Below are positions 24,632 through 33,715 of a DNA stretch of 64,000 nt, in pieces. Origin of the DNA: Mycobacterium xenopi (GTDB taxonomy: Bacteria; Actinomycetota; Actinomycetes; Mycobacteriales; Mycobacteriaceae); contig NZ_AP022314.1 of the NCBI RefSeq assembly GCF_009936235.1, forward strand, positions 4,154,001 to 4,218,000, read 5' to 3'. The position numbers were made by a program, and so were the translations under genes. The notes beneath the pieces were generated by a model. The model was not told the origin of the DNA, ran no database searches, and saw nothing but the letters and a program-made list of their open reading frames with translations. Positions within the stretch are counted from its first letter, which is position 1. Each line of letters opens with the position of its first letter.

Positions 24632-25851
24632 TTACGCTGCCGCCTCCCGGCGGCTCTGTAACACCGCCGCGTAGTGGCCGAGCAGCTCGTCGCAGATAGC
24701 GGGCCAGCTGCGGTGCAGCACGCTGCGCCGCGCCGCGTGCGAATAGCGGGGTCGTTGATCGATCAGATGCGCAACAGCGGTGCCCAGCCGCGCCTCGAAC
24801 TCGTCGACCGGCAGCAACAGCCCGGTGCGCCACGGCGTGACCAGGTCGCGCGGCCCGCCGGCGTCGGGGGCGATGACCGGCAGCCCCGACGCCAGCGCTT
24901 CCTGCACGGCTTGGCAAAACGTCTCGTGTTCACCGGTGTGCACGAAGACGTCCATACTGGCGTATGCGGCGGCGAGCTCCTGACCGTACAGCGCTCCCGT
25001 GAAAACCGCTGTGGGCATTGCGGATTGCAGTTTGGCTCGGTCGACCCCGTCGCCGACCACCACGACCTGGACTGCGCCGTCGCGCGCCAGAGCCGCTAGC
25101 CGGTCGACCCGCTTCTCCGGGGCCAGCCGCCCACGAAGCCGACGATCGGCTTGCCGTGCGGCGACCACCGCAGCCGCAGCGACTGGTCGCGCGCCGACGG
25201 CGCCAACCCGATCACGTCGACGCCGCGCGCCCAGTGATATACCCGCGGAATACCGTGTGCGGCAAGGGACTCCATCGCCGAGGTGGACGGGGCCAGCGTG
25301 CGGTCGGCGCGGCGGTGCAGGTGCCGCAGCCACGCCCACGCCGCGCGTGATGCCAGCCCTAAGCCGTAGCTGTGCGCGAAACCGGCGACGTCGGTTTGGA
25401 ATACGGCGACCGTGGGCACGCCTAGGCGCCGGGCGGCCTGCAGCCCGCCGTAGCCCAGCACCGCCGGCGAGGCCAGATGCACGACGTCGGGGTCGAATCC
25501 GCGCAGCACGCGCAGAATCCGGGGCACCGGCAGCCCGAGCGGCAGCGAGGTCACCTTCGGAAACATCCGCGACGGCACCCTATGCACCCGGATACCGTCG
25601 TGAACCCGCTCCGCGCGGGGCTGACCGGGCGGGGTGTCCGGCGCGATGACAAGGGCTTCATGGCTGGTGCGACGCAGATGCTCCACAATCCGCACCACCG
25701 AGTTGCTGACGCCGTTGACGTGCGGCAGAAACGACTCTGCGACTATCGCCACGCGCACGCCATTTACCGTGTCAGCGGCGCTTGTCGACAAGGTTGCCGG
25801 AGGGCGTACGGGGCGCGAAATCTGGCCTGCACCCGAAACAGGACGGCTCAT
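24632..25851 (-). pseudogene. mgtA: GDP-mannose-dependent alpha-mannosyltransferase MgtA (PimB), one frameshift
   Basis: This Rv0557-like GT4 glycosyltransferase begins near RVAIVAESFLPHVNGVSNSV and contains GVPTVAVFQTDVAGFAHSYG. The frame breaks near 25128, where one base is missing in KPIVGFVG-[R]LAPEKRVDR (GGGCGGCTGG for GGGCCGGCTGG). It then continues through the catalytic EHETFCQAVQEALASGLPVI (the EX7E motif) and APDAGGPRDLV. It adds mannose to glycolipid precursors of lipomannan or lipoarabinomannan-type molecules. ATG at 25851 is used; a start nearer VNGVRVAIVAE is also plausible. Confidence 0.87.
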
Positions 25852-25874
25852 GCGTGGCACGCCGGCGTCGACCC

Positions 25875-26402
25875 TCAAGCCCCCGAGTGGCTGGACAGCT
25901 TGTGCACGTCCGCGTGACGGTCCAGCCGCGTCTCGAGTACCGCGATCGCCACTAGTGCCACACCGGCGATCAGCCAACCGACCACCGCGATGGATCCCGC
26001 CGGGATGATGGCCAGCTTGGCGTTACGGTGCTGGACCCGCACCAGGTTGGGGTCTCTTTTGTTGTATTCGACGTAAATGCGCATGCCCGTGGACAGTTCG
26101 GACGGGTAGAGCACACCAAGTTCAGGTCGATAGGTGACCCGGTCGGGTGTGACGAACTCGATCGTCGAGCGGCGCGGTCCCGCGCTAAGCACCTCGGCCT
26201 GCGTCACGCCCATGTTGTGTTCGATGGCGATGTCGTTGCGCCAGGCGCCGGCCACCAGCAGCACCGACTGCAGGGTGACCAGACCGGCCAGGATCAACAC
26301 CGTGACCCGGGTCCACCGCAGGACTCGTCGCGGCAAGGTATCGGGCGTGTCGCCGTTGCGGCCATGAATAAGCAACCGCCACAAGCCTTTCAGGCTGGTC
26401 AT
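25875..26402 (-). CDS. DUF3592-like membrane protein (Rv0556 homologue)
   Basis: The 175-residue protein has a membrane segment at about 30-52 (VTVLILAGLVTLQSVLLVAG), an extracytoplasmic beta-rich part (VLSAGPRRSTIEFVTPDRVT, GMRIYVEYNKRDPNLVRVQ) typical of DUF3592, and a second membrane segment at about 135-160. It overlaps the menD stop by four bases and precedes mgtA by 23 bases, so it belongs to the men-mgtA operon. Function is unknown. Confidence 0.85.
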   Translation of the reverse strand: MTSLKGLWRLLIHGRNGDTPDTLPRRVLRWTRVTVLILAGLVTLQSVLLVAGAWRNDIAIEHNMGVTQAEVLSAGPRRSTIEFVTPDRVTYRPELGVLYPSELSTGMRIYVEYNKRDPNLVRVQHRNAKLAIIPAGSIAVVGWLIAGVALVAIAVLETRLDRHADVHKLSSHSGA

Positions 26403-28030
26403 AGGGCGGCCTTGATGGCGGCGTGCAGGCGGCGCAGCGTGGACCGGTCGGCCTTGACTTCCAGCACCCGCATGCCCGGATTAGGTTCGTCGAGCGCCGC
26501 GCCGAGTTCGTCGACCTCGATTTGGCGGCTTTCCACGTGGTAGGCCCGGCACAGCGCGCCGACGTCGACGTCGTGCGGGGTGCCGAAAATCCGTGACGAC
26601 ACGTCGGAGAAGCGCGGGTCGCCCTGCTCGAGCAGTTCGAAGATCCCGCCCCCGTTGTCGTTGGACACCACGATGGTCAGGTTGTGCGGCGTCGGCTCGG
26701 TGGGGCCGATCAGCAGGCCGGAACTGTCGTGCACGAAGGTCAGGTCGCCGATCAGCGCGACGGTGCGGCCCTCGTGGGCCAGCGCGGCCCCGATCGCGGT
26801 GGACACGGTGCCGTCGATGCCGGCGACGCCGCGGTTGGAGCGCACCTTGATGCCGTGCGGGTTGAGCCCGACCAGCGCCGCGTCGCGCACCGGGTTGGAC
26901 GCGCCGAGCACCAGCTGATCCCCGGGGCGCAGGGCGTCGGCGACCGCGGCGGCAACATGCAGGCCGGTGGTCAGTGGGTGGGCCTTGAGCTGGCTGCGCA
27001 CCGCGTCGAGGGCGTGCCGGTTCAGCTCGGCGCAGCGGCGCAGCCAGGCCGGGTTGGGTGTGCCGGTGGTGACGGCGCGAGTCCCGGTGGCCTGGGAGTT
27101 GCCCGACACGTCCGGCCAGCGCGGCCCGGTGGTAAGCGCATACACCGGCACCGACGGGTCGGCCAGCAGCGCTTCCACCGGACGGTGCAGCGTCGGGCGG
27201 CCCAGCATGATCACCTGCTGCGGGTGCAGCAGCGGCAGCGTCATGGGATGCAGCGGGTTGCGGGCGGGCGGAGCGGTGGGCTCGGCGACGGTCGGCAGCT
27301 CGGCCAGGCTGGGGTGGATGCCGGCGCCGTGACCCGCGATGACGACGGTGTCCAGGCTCAGGTCGATGTCCAGCGGCTGGTCGAAGGTGACCACCGGGCT
27401 GTAGGTCCACGGCTTGCCGCCGGGCCGACCCGGTGGGGTGGCGGCCGCTGCCGGGTCGGGTTCCGGGTCGGGCACCAGCGGCTCGCGCAGCGGGATGTCG
27501 AATTGCACCGGCCCGGCGTTGGCGGTCCGGGCGCCGGTGGCGGCGGCCAGCACCCGGCAGGTCGCCGATCGCCAGGTCGCGTTGAAGACGTCCATCCGGT
27601 CTGGAGCGTCCTCGGCGAGGCCGAGGCTGATCGCGGCGCGCACCTGGGTGCCGAAATAGCCGAGCTGCTCCATGGTCTGGTTGGCGCCGGTGCCGAGCAG
27701 CTCGTAGGGCCGGTTGGCCGACAACACGACCAGCGGGACCCGCGCGTAGTTGGCCTCCACCACCGCGGGGCCGAGGTTGGCCACCGCGGTGCCCGACGTC
27801 ATCGCCACGCACACCGGCGCGCCGGCGCCGACGGCCAGCCCGATGGCCAGATAGCCCGCAGTGCGCTCGTCGATGCGCACGTGCAGGCGGATCCGGCCAG
27901 CCCGGTCGGCGTCTTGCAGCGCGAAGGCCAGCGGCGCATTGCGCGAGCCCGGGCACAACACCACGTCGCGGACACCGCCGCGGATCAGCTCATCGACGAC
28001 CACCCGGGCCTGCGTCGTCGAAGGGTTCAT
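26399..28030 (-). CDS. menD: SEPHCHC synthase
   Basis: The 543-residue ThDP enzyme (Rv0555-like) starts STTQARVVVDELIRGGVRDV VLCPGSRNAPLAFAL, with the IDERTAGYLAIGLAVGAGAP segment carrying the catalytic Glu. The ThDP/Mg motif lies near the C-terminus (IGDLTFVHDSSGLLIG ... NDNGGGIF). It joins isochorismate and 2-oxoglutarate in the first committed step of menaquinone synthesis. It lies 22 bases downstream of bpoC in a same-strand run. Confidence 0.96.
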   Translation of the reverse strand: MNPSTTQARVVVDELIRGGVRDVVLCPGSRNAPLAFALQDADRAGRIRLHVRIDERTAGYLAIGLAVGAGAPVCVAMTSGTAVANLGPAVVEANYARVPLVVLSANRPYELLGTGANQTMEQLGYFGTQVRAAISLGLAEDAPDRMDVFNATWRSATCRVLAAATGARTANAGPVQFDIPLREPLVPDPEPDPAAAATPPGRPGGKPWTYSPVVTFDQPLDIDLSLDTVVIAGHGAGIHPSLAELPTVAEPTAPPARNPLHPMTLPLLHPQQVIMLGRPTLHRPVEALLADPSVPVYALTTGPRWPDVSGNSQATGTRAVTTGTPNPAWLRRCAELNRHALDAVRSQLKAHPLTTGLHVAAAVADALRPGDQLVLGASNPVRDAALVGLNPHGIKVRSNRGVAGIDGTVSTAIGAALAHEGRTVALIGDLTFVHDSSGLLIGPTEPTPHNLTIVVSNDNGGGIFELLEQGDPRFSDVSSRIFGTPHDVDVGALCRAYHVESRQIEVDELGAALDEPNPGMRVLEVKADRSTLRRLHAAIKAAL

Positions 28031-28052
28031 TAGTCCAGACTAGCCAGGCGTT

Positions 28053-28841
28053 TTAGGCGGAGCCGCCGGCGAAGAACTGCAGGGCGGCGGTGTTGACGGC
28101 ATCCGGCCGCTCGAGGAACCCCAGATGTCCGGCGTCGGGGATCTCCAGGTAGCGCCCGTTGGGTATGGCGTCGGCGACCTCGCGGCCCAGGTGCGGCGGT
28201 GTCACCAGGTCGTCGGCGAAACCGATCACCAGAACCGACGCGGTGATGGCCTGGTAGGCGGGCAGGCGGTTGTTCTTCGGCGACACTTCCAGTTGGCAGC
28301 GCGTTCCTGGGGTGGGCTTGCTCGGCCACATGGTGAACATGCTGATCCAGTCGGCGATCGCGGCCTCGTTGTTCAGGGTTTTGGGCGAAAAGCTCTCCAG
28401 CAGACGGATTTTCGCGTCGTAGGCGGCCGGCAGCTGGATGCCGGAGTCGTACAGCTCGGCCTCGGCGGTGTGGAAGAATTCGCGGACGTGGTCGAGCCGG
28501 CCGCGGGTGCCCATCAGCACGGCATGGCTGACCAGGTCGGGGCGGGCCAGCATCAGTTCCTGCGCGATGAAGGCGCCCATCGACGTGGCGACGATGCGTG
28601 CCGGGGCGGCGTCCAGCTTTTCGATGAGCGCCGCGGTGTCACCGACCATGGTCTGCGTGGTGAATCCCTCGGCGTTCTCGGTGGCACCCACCCCGCGGTT
28701 GTCGAACGTGATGGCGCGATAGCCGGCGGCCAGAAACGCCGGAACCTGATGCAGGTGCCAGGTGCGTCCGGCGCCGCCGTGGCCGGCGATGAACAGCACC
28801 GGCTCGCCGGACCCGCGGTCGTCGTAAGCAAGGTTGATCAC
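28053..28841 (-). CDS. bpoC: Alpha/beta-hydrolase BpoC (proposed SHCHC synthase)
   Basis: The 262-residue protein (Rv0554-like) has the alpha/beta-hydrolase order: oxyanion region VLFIAGHGGAGRTW, nucleophile elbow VATSMGAFIAQEL (S in GxSxG-like ATSMG), acid near VIGFADDLVTPP and His in IPDAGHLGFLERP. It was named a bromoperoxidase, but its place beside menD and menC suggests the MenH step (loss of pyruvate from SEPHCHC). The ATG overlaps the stop of the upstream PfpI-type gene by four bases. Confidence 0.88.
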   Translation of the reverse strand: MINLAYDDRGSGEPVLFIAGHGGAGRTWHLHQVPAFLAAGYRAITFDNRGVGATENAEGFTTQTMVGDTAALIEKLDAAPARIVATSMGAFIAQELMLARPDLVSHAVLMGTRGRLDHVREFFHTAEAELYDSGIQLPAAYDAKIRLLESFSPKTLNNEAAIADWISMFTMWPSKPTPGTRCQLEVSPKNNRLPAYQAITASVLVIGFADDLVTPPHLGREVADAIPNGRYLEIPDAGHLGFLERPDAVNTAALQFFAGGSA

Positions 28842-29578
28842 TTAATGGACGGTACAAGGCGGCGCTTGCGCCGCGAGCGCACACCGTTGAGGGCGCGGTC
28901 CCACAGCAGCATCGTCGCGGCCCTGAGCTGCGCCGGTGTGGCCAGGTCCTTGGCCATCAACGCGGTGGCGGCCGCCTTGGTCGTCGGCGAGGCTTTGCAC
29001 ATGTGGCCGGAGTCGAACGGCGGCTGCGGGTCGTATTCCATGGCCAATTGGATGACCTTGGCGCGGCTTTCCCCGCCGACCTGCCCGGCCAGCCACAACG
29101 CCAGGTCGATACCCGCCGACACGCCGGCACAGGTGACGACGTCGCCTTCTTGCACTATGCGTTCGTTGTCAACGGGGATGGCGCCCAGCGCTTTCAACGC
29201 GCTCAGCGCCATCCAATGCGACGTGGCGCGCTTGCCGTGCAGCAGACCCGCCGACGCCAGGATGATGGACCCGGAGCACACCGAAGCCGTCCACGCCGCG
29301 GTCTGATGGGCGCGGCGCAGCCACTGCAGCAGCTTCTCGTCACGCGCGTGCTCCACTGTGGTCATTCCGCCGGGCACCAAAATGACTTCGGGAGAAGGTG
29401 TTTCGTCCAGCGAATGGGTGGCGCCGACGACCAGAACACCGGAGTCGGCGGTGATCGGGCCGGGCTCGTGCCAGACGAAACGCACCTCGGCCTTGGGCAG
29501 CCACCGCAACACTTCGTACGGGCCGATGAAATCCAGGGCGGTGAAGCCGGGATAGGTCACGATGGCGATCTGAGTCAT
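28838..29578 (-). CDS. DJ-1/PfpI superfamily protein (isonitrile hydratase-like)
   Basis: The 246-residue protein has the class I glutamine amidotransferase-like fold: IAIVTYPGFTALDFIGPYEV at the N-terminus, VILVPGGM, and the nucleophile elbow TASVCSGSIILASAGLLHGK with Cys near 100, then ATSHWMALSALKALGA. It resembles the hydratase/regulator branch of DJ-1 proteins. It sits between an AraC/DJ-1 regulator and bpoC. I do not recall a counterpart between menC and bpoC in M. tuberculosis, so the pair looks like an insertion. Confidence 0.85.
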   Translation of the reverse strand: MTQIAIVTYPGFTALDFIGPYEVLRWLPKAEVRFVWHEPGPITADSGVLVVGATHSLDETPSPEVILVPGGMTTVEHARDEKLLQWLRRAHQTAAWTASVCSGSIILASAGLLHGKRATSHWMALSALKALGAIPVDNERIVQEGDVVTCAGVSAGIDLALWLAGQVGGESRAKVIQLAMEYDPQPPFDSGHMCKASPTTKAAATALMAKDLATPAQLRAATMLLWDRALNGVRSRRKRRLVPSIK

Positions 29579-29596
29579 GCGGTGCTCCTTAGGTTT

Positions 29597-30559
29597 TCAC
29601 GCGAAGGTCTTGCGGTACTGGTCGGGGGATATGCCAACGCGCCGAACGAAGTTGCGCCGCATGCTTTCCGAGGTTCCAAAGCCGCACCGGGCAGCGATCG
29701 CCACGACGGTGTCGTCGGTTTCTTCGAGCTGCCGGCGCGCGGCTTCGATGCGGATGCGTTCAACGTAGGCACCGGGCGACTCACCGACTTCGTCGGTGAA
29801 CAGGCGGGTGAAATGCCGCGGGCTCATGCCAGCCCGGCGGGCCAGCTCGGTGATGCTGTGCGCGGCGCCGGGCTCGGACTCGATCGCTTCCTGCACGCGG
29901 CGGATCGGTTCACGTTTGGCGCGGGGCATCCACACCGGGGCGGCGAACTGGGTTTGCCCGCCCGGGCGGCGCAGGTACAGCACCAGCCAGCGGGCCACCG
30001 TCTGGGCCACGTCGGTGCCGTGGTCGTCTTCGACCAGCGACAGCGCAAGGTCGATGCCGGCGGTGACCCCGGCGGCGGTCCACGCCGTCGCCGAGCTGCG
30101 CACGAAGATCGGCTCTGGGTCGACGGTGATCGACGGGAACTCGCGCCGGAGCTGGTCGGCGTAGGCCCAGTGGGTGGTGGCGGTGCAGCCGTCGAGCAGC
30201 CCGGCCTGCGCGGCCAGGAAGGCGCCAGTGCAGACGCTGACGACGCGCCGAGCGCTGTGGGCGACGTCCCGGATCCAGGCGATGAGCTGCGGGTTCTCCC
30301 GCGCCGCGTGGACCCCGCGGCCGCCGGGCAGCACCACGGTGTCGACGGGCTGATGCGGGTCGGGCAGCCGGGCGGTGGCGAAGGTCAGGCCCATCGGGGT
30401 CGCCACCGGTTGCCCGTCGATGCATGCCAGCACCGGCTGGTAGCCGTCGCGGCCCTGCGCGGCAAGGCATGTGGAGGCCGCGGCGAACACCTCGAACGGC
30501 CCCACCACATCCAGTGCCTGGATGCCGGGGGAGCCGAGGACAACCACCGATCGCGACAT
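29597..30559 (-). CDS. AraC-family regulator with N-terminal DJ-1/PfpI domain (FtrA-like)
   Basis: From ATG 30559 the 320-residue protein has two parts. Residues 1-190 form a DJ-1-type domain (VVVLGSPGIQALDVVGPFEV, VVSVCTGAFLAAQAGLLDGC), and residues 215-320 form an AraC double HTH (SITELARRAGMSPRHFTRLF and VVAIAARCGFGTSESMRRNF VRRVGISP). Such proteins sense small molecules and activate neighbouring genes. It is 18 bases upstream of the single-domain DJ-1 gene, its likely target. Confidence 0.9.
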   Translation of the reverse strand: MSRSVVVLGSPGIQALDVVGPFEVFAAASTCLAAQGRDGYQPVLACIDGQPVATPMGLTFATARLPDPHQPVDTVVLPGGRGVHAARENPQLIAWIRDVAHSARRVVSVCTGAFLAAQAGLLDGCTATTHWAYADQLRREFPSITVDPEPIFVRSSATAWTAAGVTAGIDLALSLVEDDHGTDVAQTVARWLVLYLRRPGGQTQFAAPVWMPRAKREPIRRVQEAIESEPGAAHSITELARRAGMSPRHFTRLFTDEVGESPGAYVERIRIEAARRQLEETDDTVVAIAARCGFGTSESMRRNFVRRVGISPDQYRKTFA

Positions 30560-30612
30560 GGATTCAGTGTTGGCCACGACCGACGTGGCGTCTACGACAC
30601 GTAGCCCACAGA

Positions 30613-31572
30613 TCAGGACAGCGCGAGCAATGGGTAGCAGGCCTTGACCCGGTCGATCCACCACTGCCGCCGCGAGGGTGGGGCCGCCAACGCCCGCAGC
30701 CGCGCTGGGTCCGGTGTGACGCGGGTGACCGGCAGGCAGCCGTCGACCGGGACGGCGGCATCGGCGACGTCGTCGGCGAACAGCCCGCCGGTGCCCAGCC
30801 CGCAGGCGTGATCCAACACCGGCAATGCGGCGGCAGCGCTGAGGCCGGCGGCGATCCCGACCGCCGAATCCAGCGCGCTGGAAACCACCACCGGGATGTC
30901 GATTTGCTCGGCGATCGCCAGAAGCGACGAAATGCCGCCCAGCGGAGCAACTTTGAGCACCGCCACATCGGCGGCGTGGGCGCGGACCACTTTGAGCGGG
31001 TCGTCGGCTTTGCGGATGCTTTCGTCGGCGGCGACGGGGACGTCAACCTGGCGCCGGAGCTCGGCGAGCTCCTCGACAGTGCGGCAGGGTTGTTCGAGGT
31101 ATTCCAGCGGCCCGGTCGCGGTAAGCGCCTTGACGGCCTCGACGGCCTGCCCGACGGTCCAGCCACCGTTGGCGTCGACCCGCACCGTCGGGATCAGCGC
31201 GCGCACGGCCTCCACCCGGGCGACGTCGTCGTCGAGGGTCTGCCCCGGCTCAGCCACTTTGACCTTGGCGGTGCGCGCGCCCGGGAAGCGCGCCAGCACC
31301 TCGGGCACCTGCGCGGCGGGCACGGCAGGAACCGTGGCGTTGATCGGGATGCGGTCGCGTCGTGGCGGGGGTGGGGGCTGGTAGGCCGATTCGATCGCGG
31401 CGGCCAGCCAGTGGGCGGCCTCGGGATGCCCGTATTCGAGGAACGCGCCGAATTCCCCCCAGCCTTCCGGGCCGTCGATCAGCGCAAGCTCGCGGGTGGT
31501 GATGCCGCGGAAGCGAACCCGCATCGGCAGCGCGACGACATGCAGGCGGTCCAGGATGTCGTCAAGCGTCAC
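30613..31572 (-). CDS. menC: o-Succinylbenzoate synthase
   Basis: From GTG 31572 the 319-residue protein (Rv0553-like) is an enolase-superfamily enzyme. The KxK motif is in RTAKVKVAEPGQTLDDD, metal ligands are in VRVDANGGW, PLEYLEQPC and PVAADESIRK, and the second catalytic Lys is in VAVLKVAPLGGI. It dehydrates SHCHC to o-succinylbenzoate. The GTG start overlaps the TGA of the upstream amidohydrolase gene (GTGA, 31569-31572), so the two are coupled. The longer open frame upstream is antisense to no gene and is not used. Confidence 0.93.
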   Translation of the reverse strand: MTLDDILDRLHVVALPMRVRFRGITTRELALIDGPEGWGEFGAFLEYGHPEAAHWLAAAIESAYQPPPPPRRDRIPINATVPAVPAAQVPEVLARFPGARTAKVKVAEPGQTLDDDVARVEAVRALIPTVRVDANGGWTVGQAVEAVKALTATGPLEYLEQPCRTVEELAELRRQVDVPVAADESIRKADDPLKVVRAHAADVAVLKVAPLGGISSLLAIAEQIDIPVVVSSALDSAVGIAAGLSAAAALPVLDHACGLGTGGLFADDVADAAVPVDGCLPVTRVTPDPARLRALAAPPSRRQWWIDRVKACYPLLALS

Positions 31573-33173
31573 TGGCCGTACACCTGCCGGCCCGCCAAAA
31601 ACGTTGCACGCACGTCGAGGTCGGCAATGTCTTCGGCTGGCACCGTGCGCGGATCCGCCGACAGCACAACCAGATCCGCGTACTTGCCGACCTCCAACGA
31701 GCCGATCACGTCGTCGGCGAACAGCTGCCAGGCAGCGTCGATGGTCTGCGCGCGGATGGCCTGCTCGACGGTCAACCGCTCCTCGGGTGCCAGCACCCGG
31801 CCGCTGGGCGCGATCCTGGTGACGCCCACGCTGATGTTGCACAGCGGCTCCTCGGGTGTGATCGGCGGATCGTTGTGCAGGGAGATCCGCATGCCGGTGG
31901 CAACCGCGGAACCTGCTGGCATCCAACGGGATCCGCGTTCCGGACCAAACAGCCCGTCGACGATGATGTCGCCCCAGTAGTGGATCTGGTCGACGAAGAT
32001 GCTGCAGGTGACGCCGAGCTCAGCGGCCCGTTGGAGTTGGTCGTTGCGGATGGCACCAACGTGTTCGAGCCGCAGCCGATGGTCGTCGCGCGGATGACGT
32101 TGCAGCGCTTGTTCGTAGACGTCGAGGATGGTGTCGATGCCGGCATCGCCCTGCACGTGGCAGGTCATCGGCCAGCCCAGCGGAAAGTAGGCGTCGACGA
32201 TTTCGGTCAGCTGCTCGCGGGTGTAGTTGGCGTGCCCGCAAGAACCGGGCTCGACTCCGATGGTGCGGGTGGCGGCGGTGTCGAGGTACGGAAACGACAG
32301 ATCGATGTTGCCGATCCACGGCGACCCGTCCACCCAGATCTTGATGCCGACCTGGCGCAGCATGTCGTCGCCCTCGCCGGGTTTGGCGTCGCTGCGCATC
32401 TGCGGGTTGGAGATCTCGTAGGTGCGCAGCCGCACGGTCAGCGCGTCGCGCAGCTGCTCGACCAGCGGCCGAAACGCCGGGTCGAAGGCCATCTCCGAGC
32501 AGGTGGTGAGCCCCGCGCGGTTGAGCCGGGCGCACTCGGCGAGCAGCATGGCCGGGTAGTCGCCGGGCTGAATCGCGGCGCTCAGCAGCGGGAACAACGC
32601 GCCGGTCTCCTCGGCGGTGCCGTCGAGTTCACCGTCGGCGTCGCGGCCGTGGCGGGCGCCCTTGGGGTCGGGGGTGTCGCGGGTCAGGCCGGCTTGGCGG
32701 GCGGCCGGCGAGTTGAAATACGCCTTGTGGCCCGAGTTGTGCAGGATCACCAGCGGGCCGTCCGGCGCGATGCCGTCGAGCCAGGCCAGCGTCGGCGCTG
32801 GAAGTCCGGGCTGCAGCAGCGGATCCCAGCCGCTGAGGTAGGCGCCCGCCGGTCCTCGTTTCCCGACTTCGCGGCGGATCGCGGCGACGACGTCGTCGGC
32901 GTCGCGCATCGTGACCGGCCGGATGTCGACGATCCGGTCGGACAACACGACGGCCTCCATCAACGGGTGACCATGTGCCTCAACGAATCCCGGCATGACA
33001 CAGCCGTCGCCGATGTCGATGGTCTGGGTGCCCCGGCCAACGAGCCCGCTGACGTCGGATCGGTTGCCGACGGCGACGATGCGGCCGTCGGCCACGGCCA
33101 GCGCTTCGGCGGTGGGCCGCGCGTCGTCGACGGTCAGCACGGTGCCGGTGATCACGAGGTCGGCGGCGGCCAT
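31569..33173 (-). CDS. YtcJ-type metal-dependent amidohydrolase
   Basis: The 534-residue protein (Rv0552-like) starts ADLVITGTVLTVDDARPTAE and has the amidohydrolase_3 features: PGFVEAHGHPLMEAVV (HxH metal ligands), CHVQGDAGIDTILDVYEQAL, LRLEHVGAIRNDQLQ, ISLHNDPPITPEEPL and the C-terminal KYADLVVLSADPRTV. It hydrolyses an unknown amide or imide. It is translationally coupled to menC in M. tuberculosis and here, but a menaquinone role is not established. ATG at 33173 is the first residue of the fold. Confidence 0.92.
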   Translation of the reverse strand: MAAADLVITGTVLTVDDARPTAEALAVADGRIVAVGNRSDVSGLVGRGTQTIDIGDGCVMPGFVEAHGHPLMEAVVLSDRIVDIRPVTMRDADDVVAAIRREVGKRGPAGAYLSGWDPLLQPGLPAPTLAWLDGIAPDGPLVILHNSGHKAYFNSPAARQAGLTRDTPDPKGARHGRDADGELDGTAEETGALFPLLSAAIQPGDYPAMLLAECARLNRAGLTTCSEMAFDPAFRPLVEQLRDALTVRLRTYEISNPQMRSDAKPGEGDDMLRQVGIKIWVDGSPWIGNIDLSFPYLDTAATRTIGVEPGSCGHANYTREQLTEIVDAYFPLGWPMTCHVQGDAGIDTILDVYEQALQRHPRDDHRLRLEHVGAIRNDQLQRAAELGVTCSIFVDQIHYWGDIIVDGLFGPERGSRWMPAGSAVATGMRISLHNDPPITPEEPLCNISVGVTRIAPSGRVLAPEERLTVEQAIRAQTIDAAWQLFADDVIGSLEVGKYADLVVLSADPRTVPAEDIADLDVRATFLAGRQVYGQ

Positions 33174-33264
33174 GACCGGCGATCCTACTGGCCTGCGATG
33201 AGAAATGGCGGCGCAGCGAGTCGATTGGGGTGAGCCGGTCCACATCACCGATGAGGAGTTGACG

Positions 33265-33672
33265 ATGCGCTACATGATGATCATGCGGTCCAGCGCCGAA
33301 GCGCAGGAAGCCGCCAAAAACGTCCCGTTCGACGAGATCCTGACGGCGATGGGCCGCTACAACGAGTCGCTGATCGAAGCCGGGGTGCTGCTGGCCGGTG
33401 AGGGGCTGGCCGGACCGGAGGAAGGCTTCGTCGTCGACTTCAGCGCGCAGCCGCCGGCCGTGCGCGACGAGCCGTATCCCGGTGAGCTGTTCAACGGGTT
33501 CTGGATCATCGAGGTCTCGTCGAAAGAAGAAGCGCAGCGGTGGGCGACACGCTGTCCGGTTGGGCCGGGGGTGACGCTGGAGGTGCGCCGCGTGCCCGAG
33601 ACCGAGGAGTTTCCGCAGGACAACGAGTACGTCCAGAAGGAAATCCAGTGGCGAGCCGCCGCCAACAAGTAG
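33265..33672 (+). CDS. YCII/DGPF-domain protein
   Basis: The 135-residue protein starts MRYMMIMRSSAEAQEAAKNV and shows the YCII-related pattern: YNESLIEAGVLLAGEGLAGP, then LFNGFWIIEVSSKEEAQRWA and VEVRRVPETEEF-like ending. These small alpha-beta barrel proteins are often encoded near sigma factors or oxidoreductases and their chemistry is unclear. The ATG at 33265 follows GATGAGGAGTTGACG, a good ribosome site. It is 43 bases upstream of fadD8, on the same strand. Confidence 0.85.
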   Translation: MRYMMIMRSSAEAQEAAKNVPFDEILTAMGRYNESLIEAGVLLAGEGLAGPEEGFVVDFSAQPPAVRDEPYPGELFNGFWIIEVSSKEEAQRWATRCPVGPGVTLEVRRVPETEEFPQDNEYVQKEIQWRAAANK

Positions 33673-33715
33673 ACGGGGCTGGGCGCGTTTTGTAACACGT
33701 TCTAGTCTTGCCTGC

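Noticed and set aside
26481..27956. 491-codon overlapping frame within menD
   Set aside because: It is a shifted-frame shadow of menD with Arg/Ala-rich composition. The menD frame is continuous and fully conserved.
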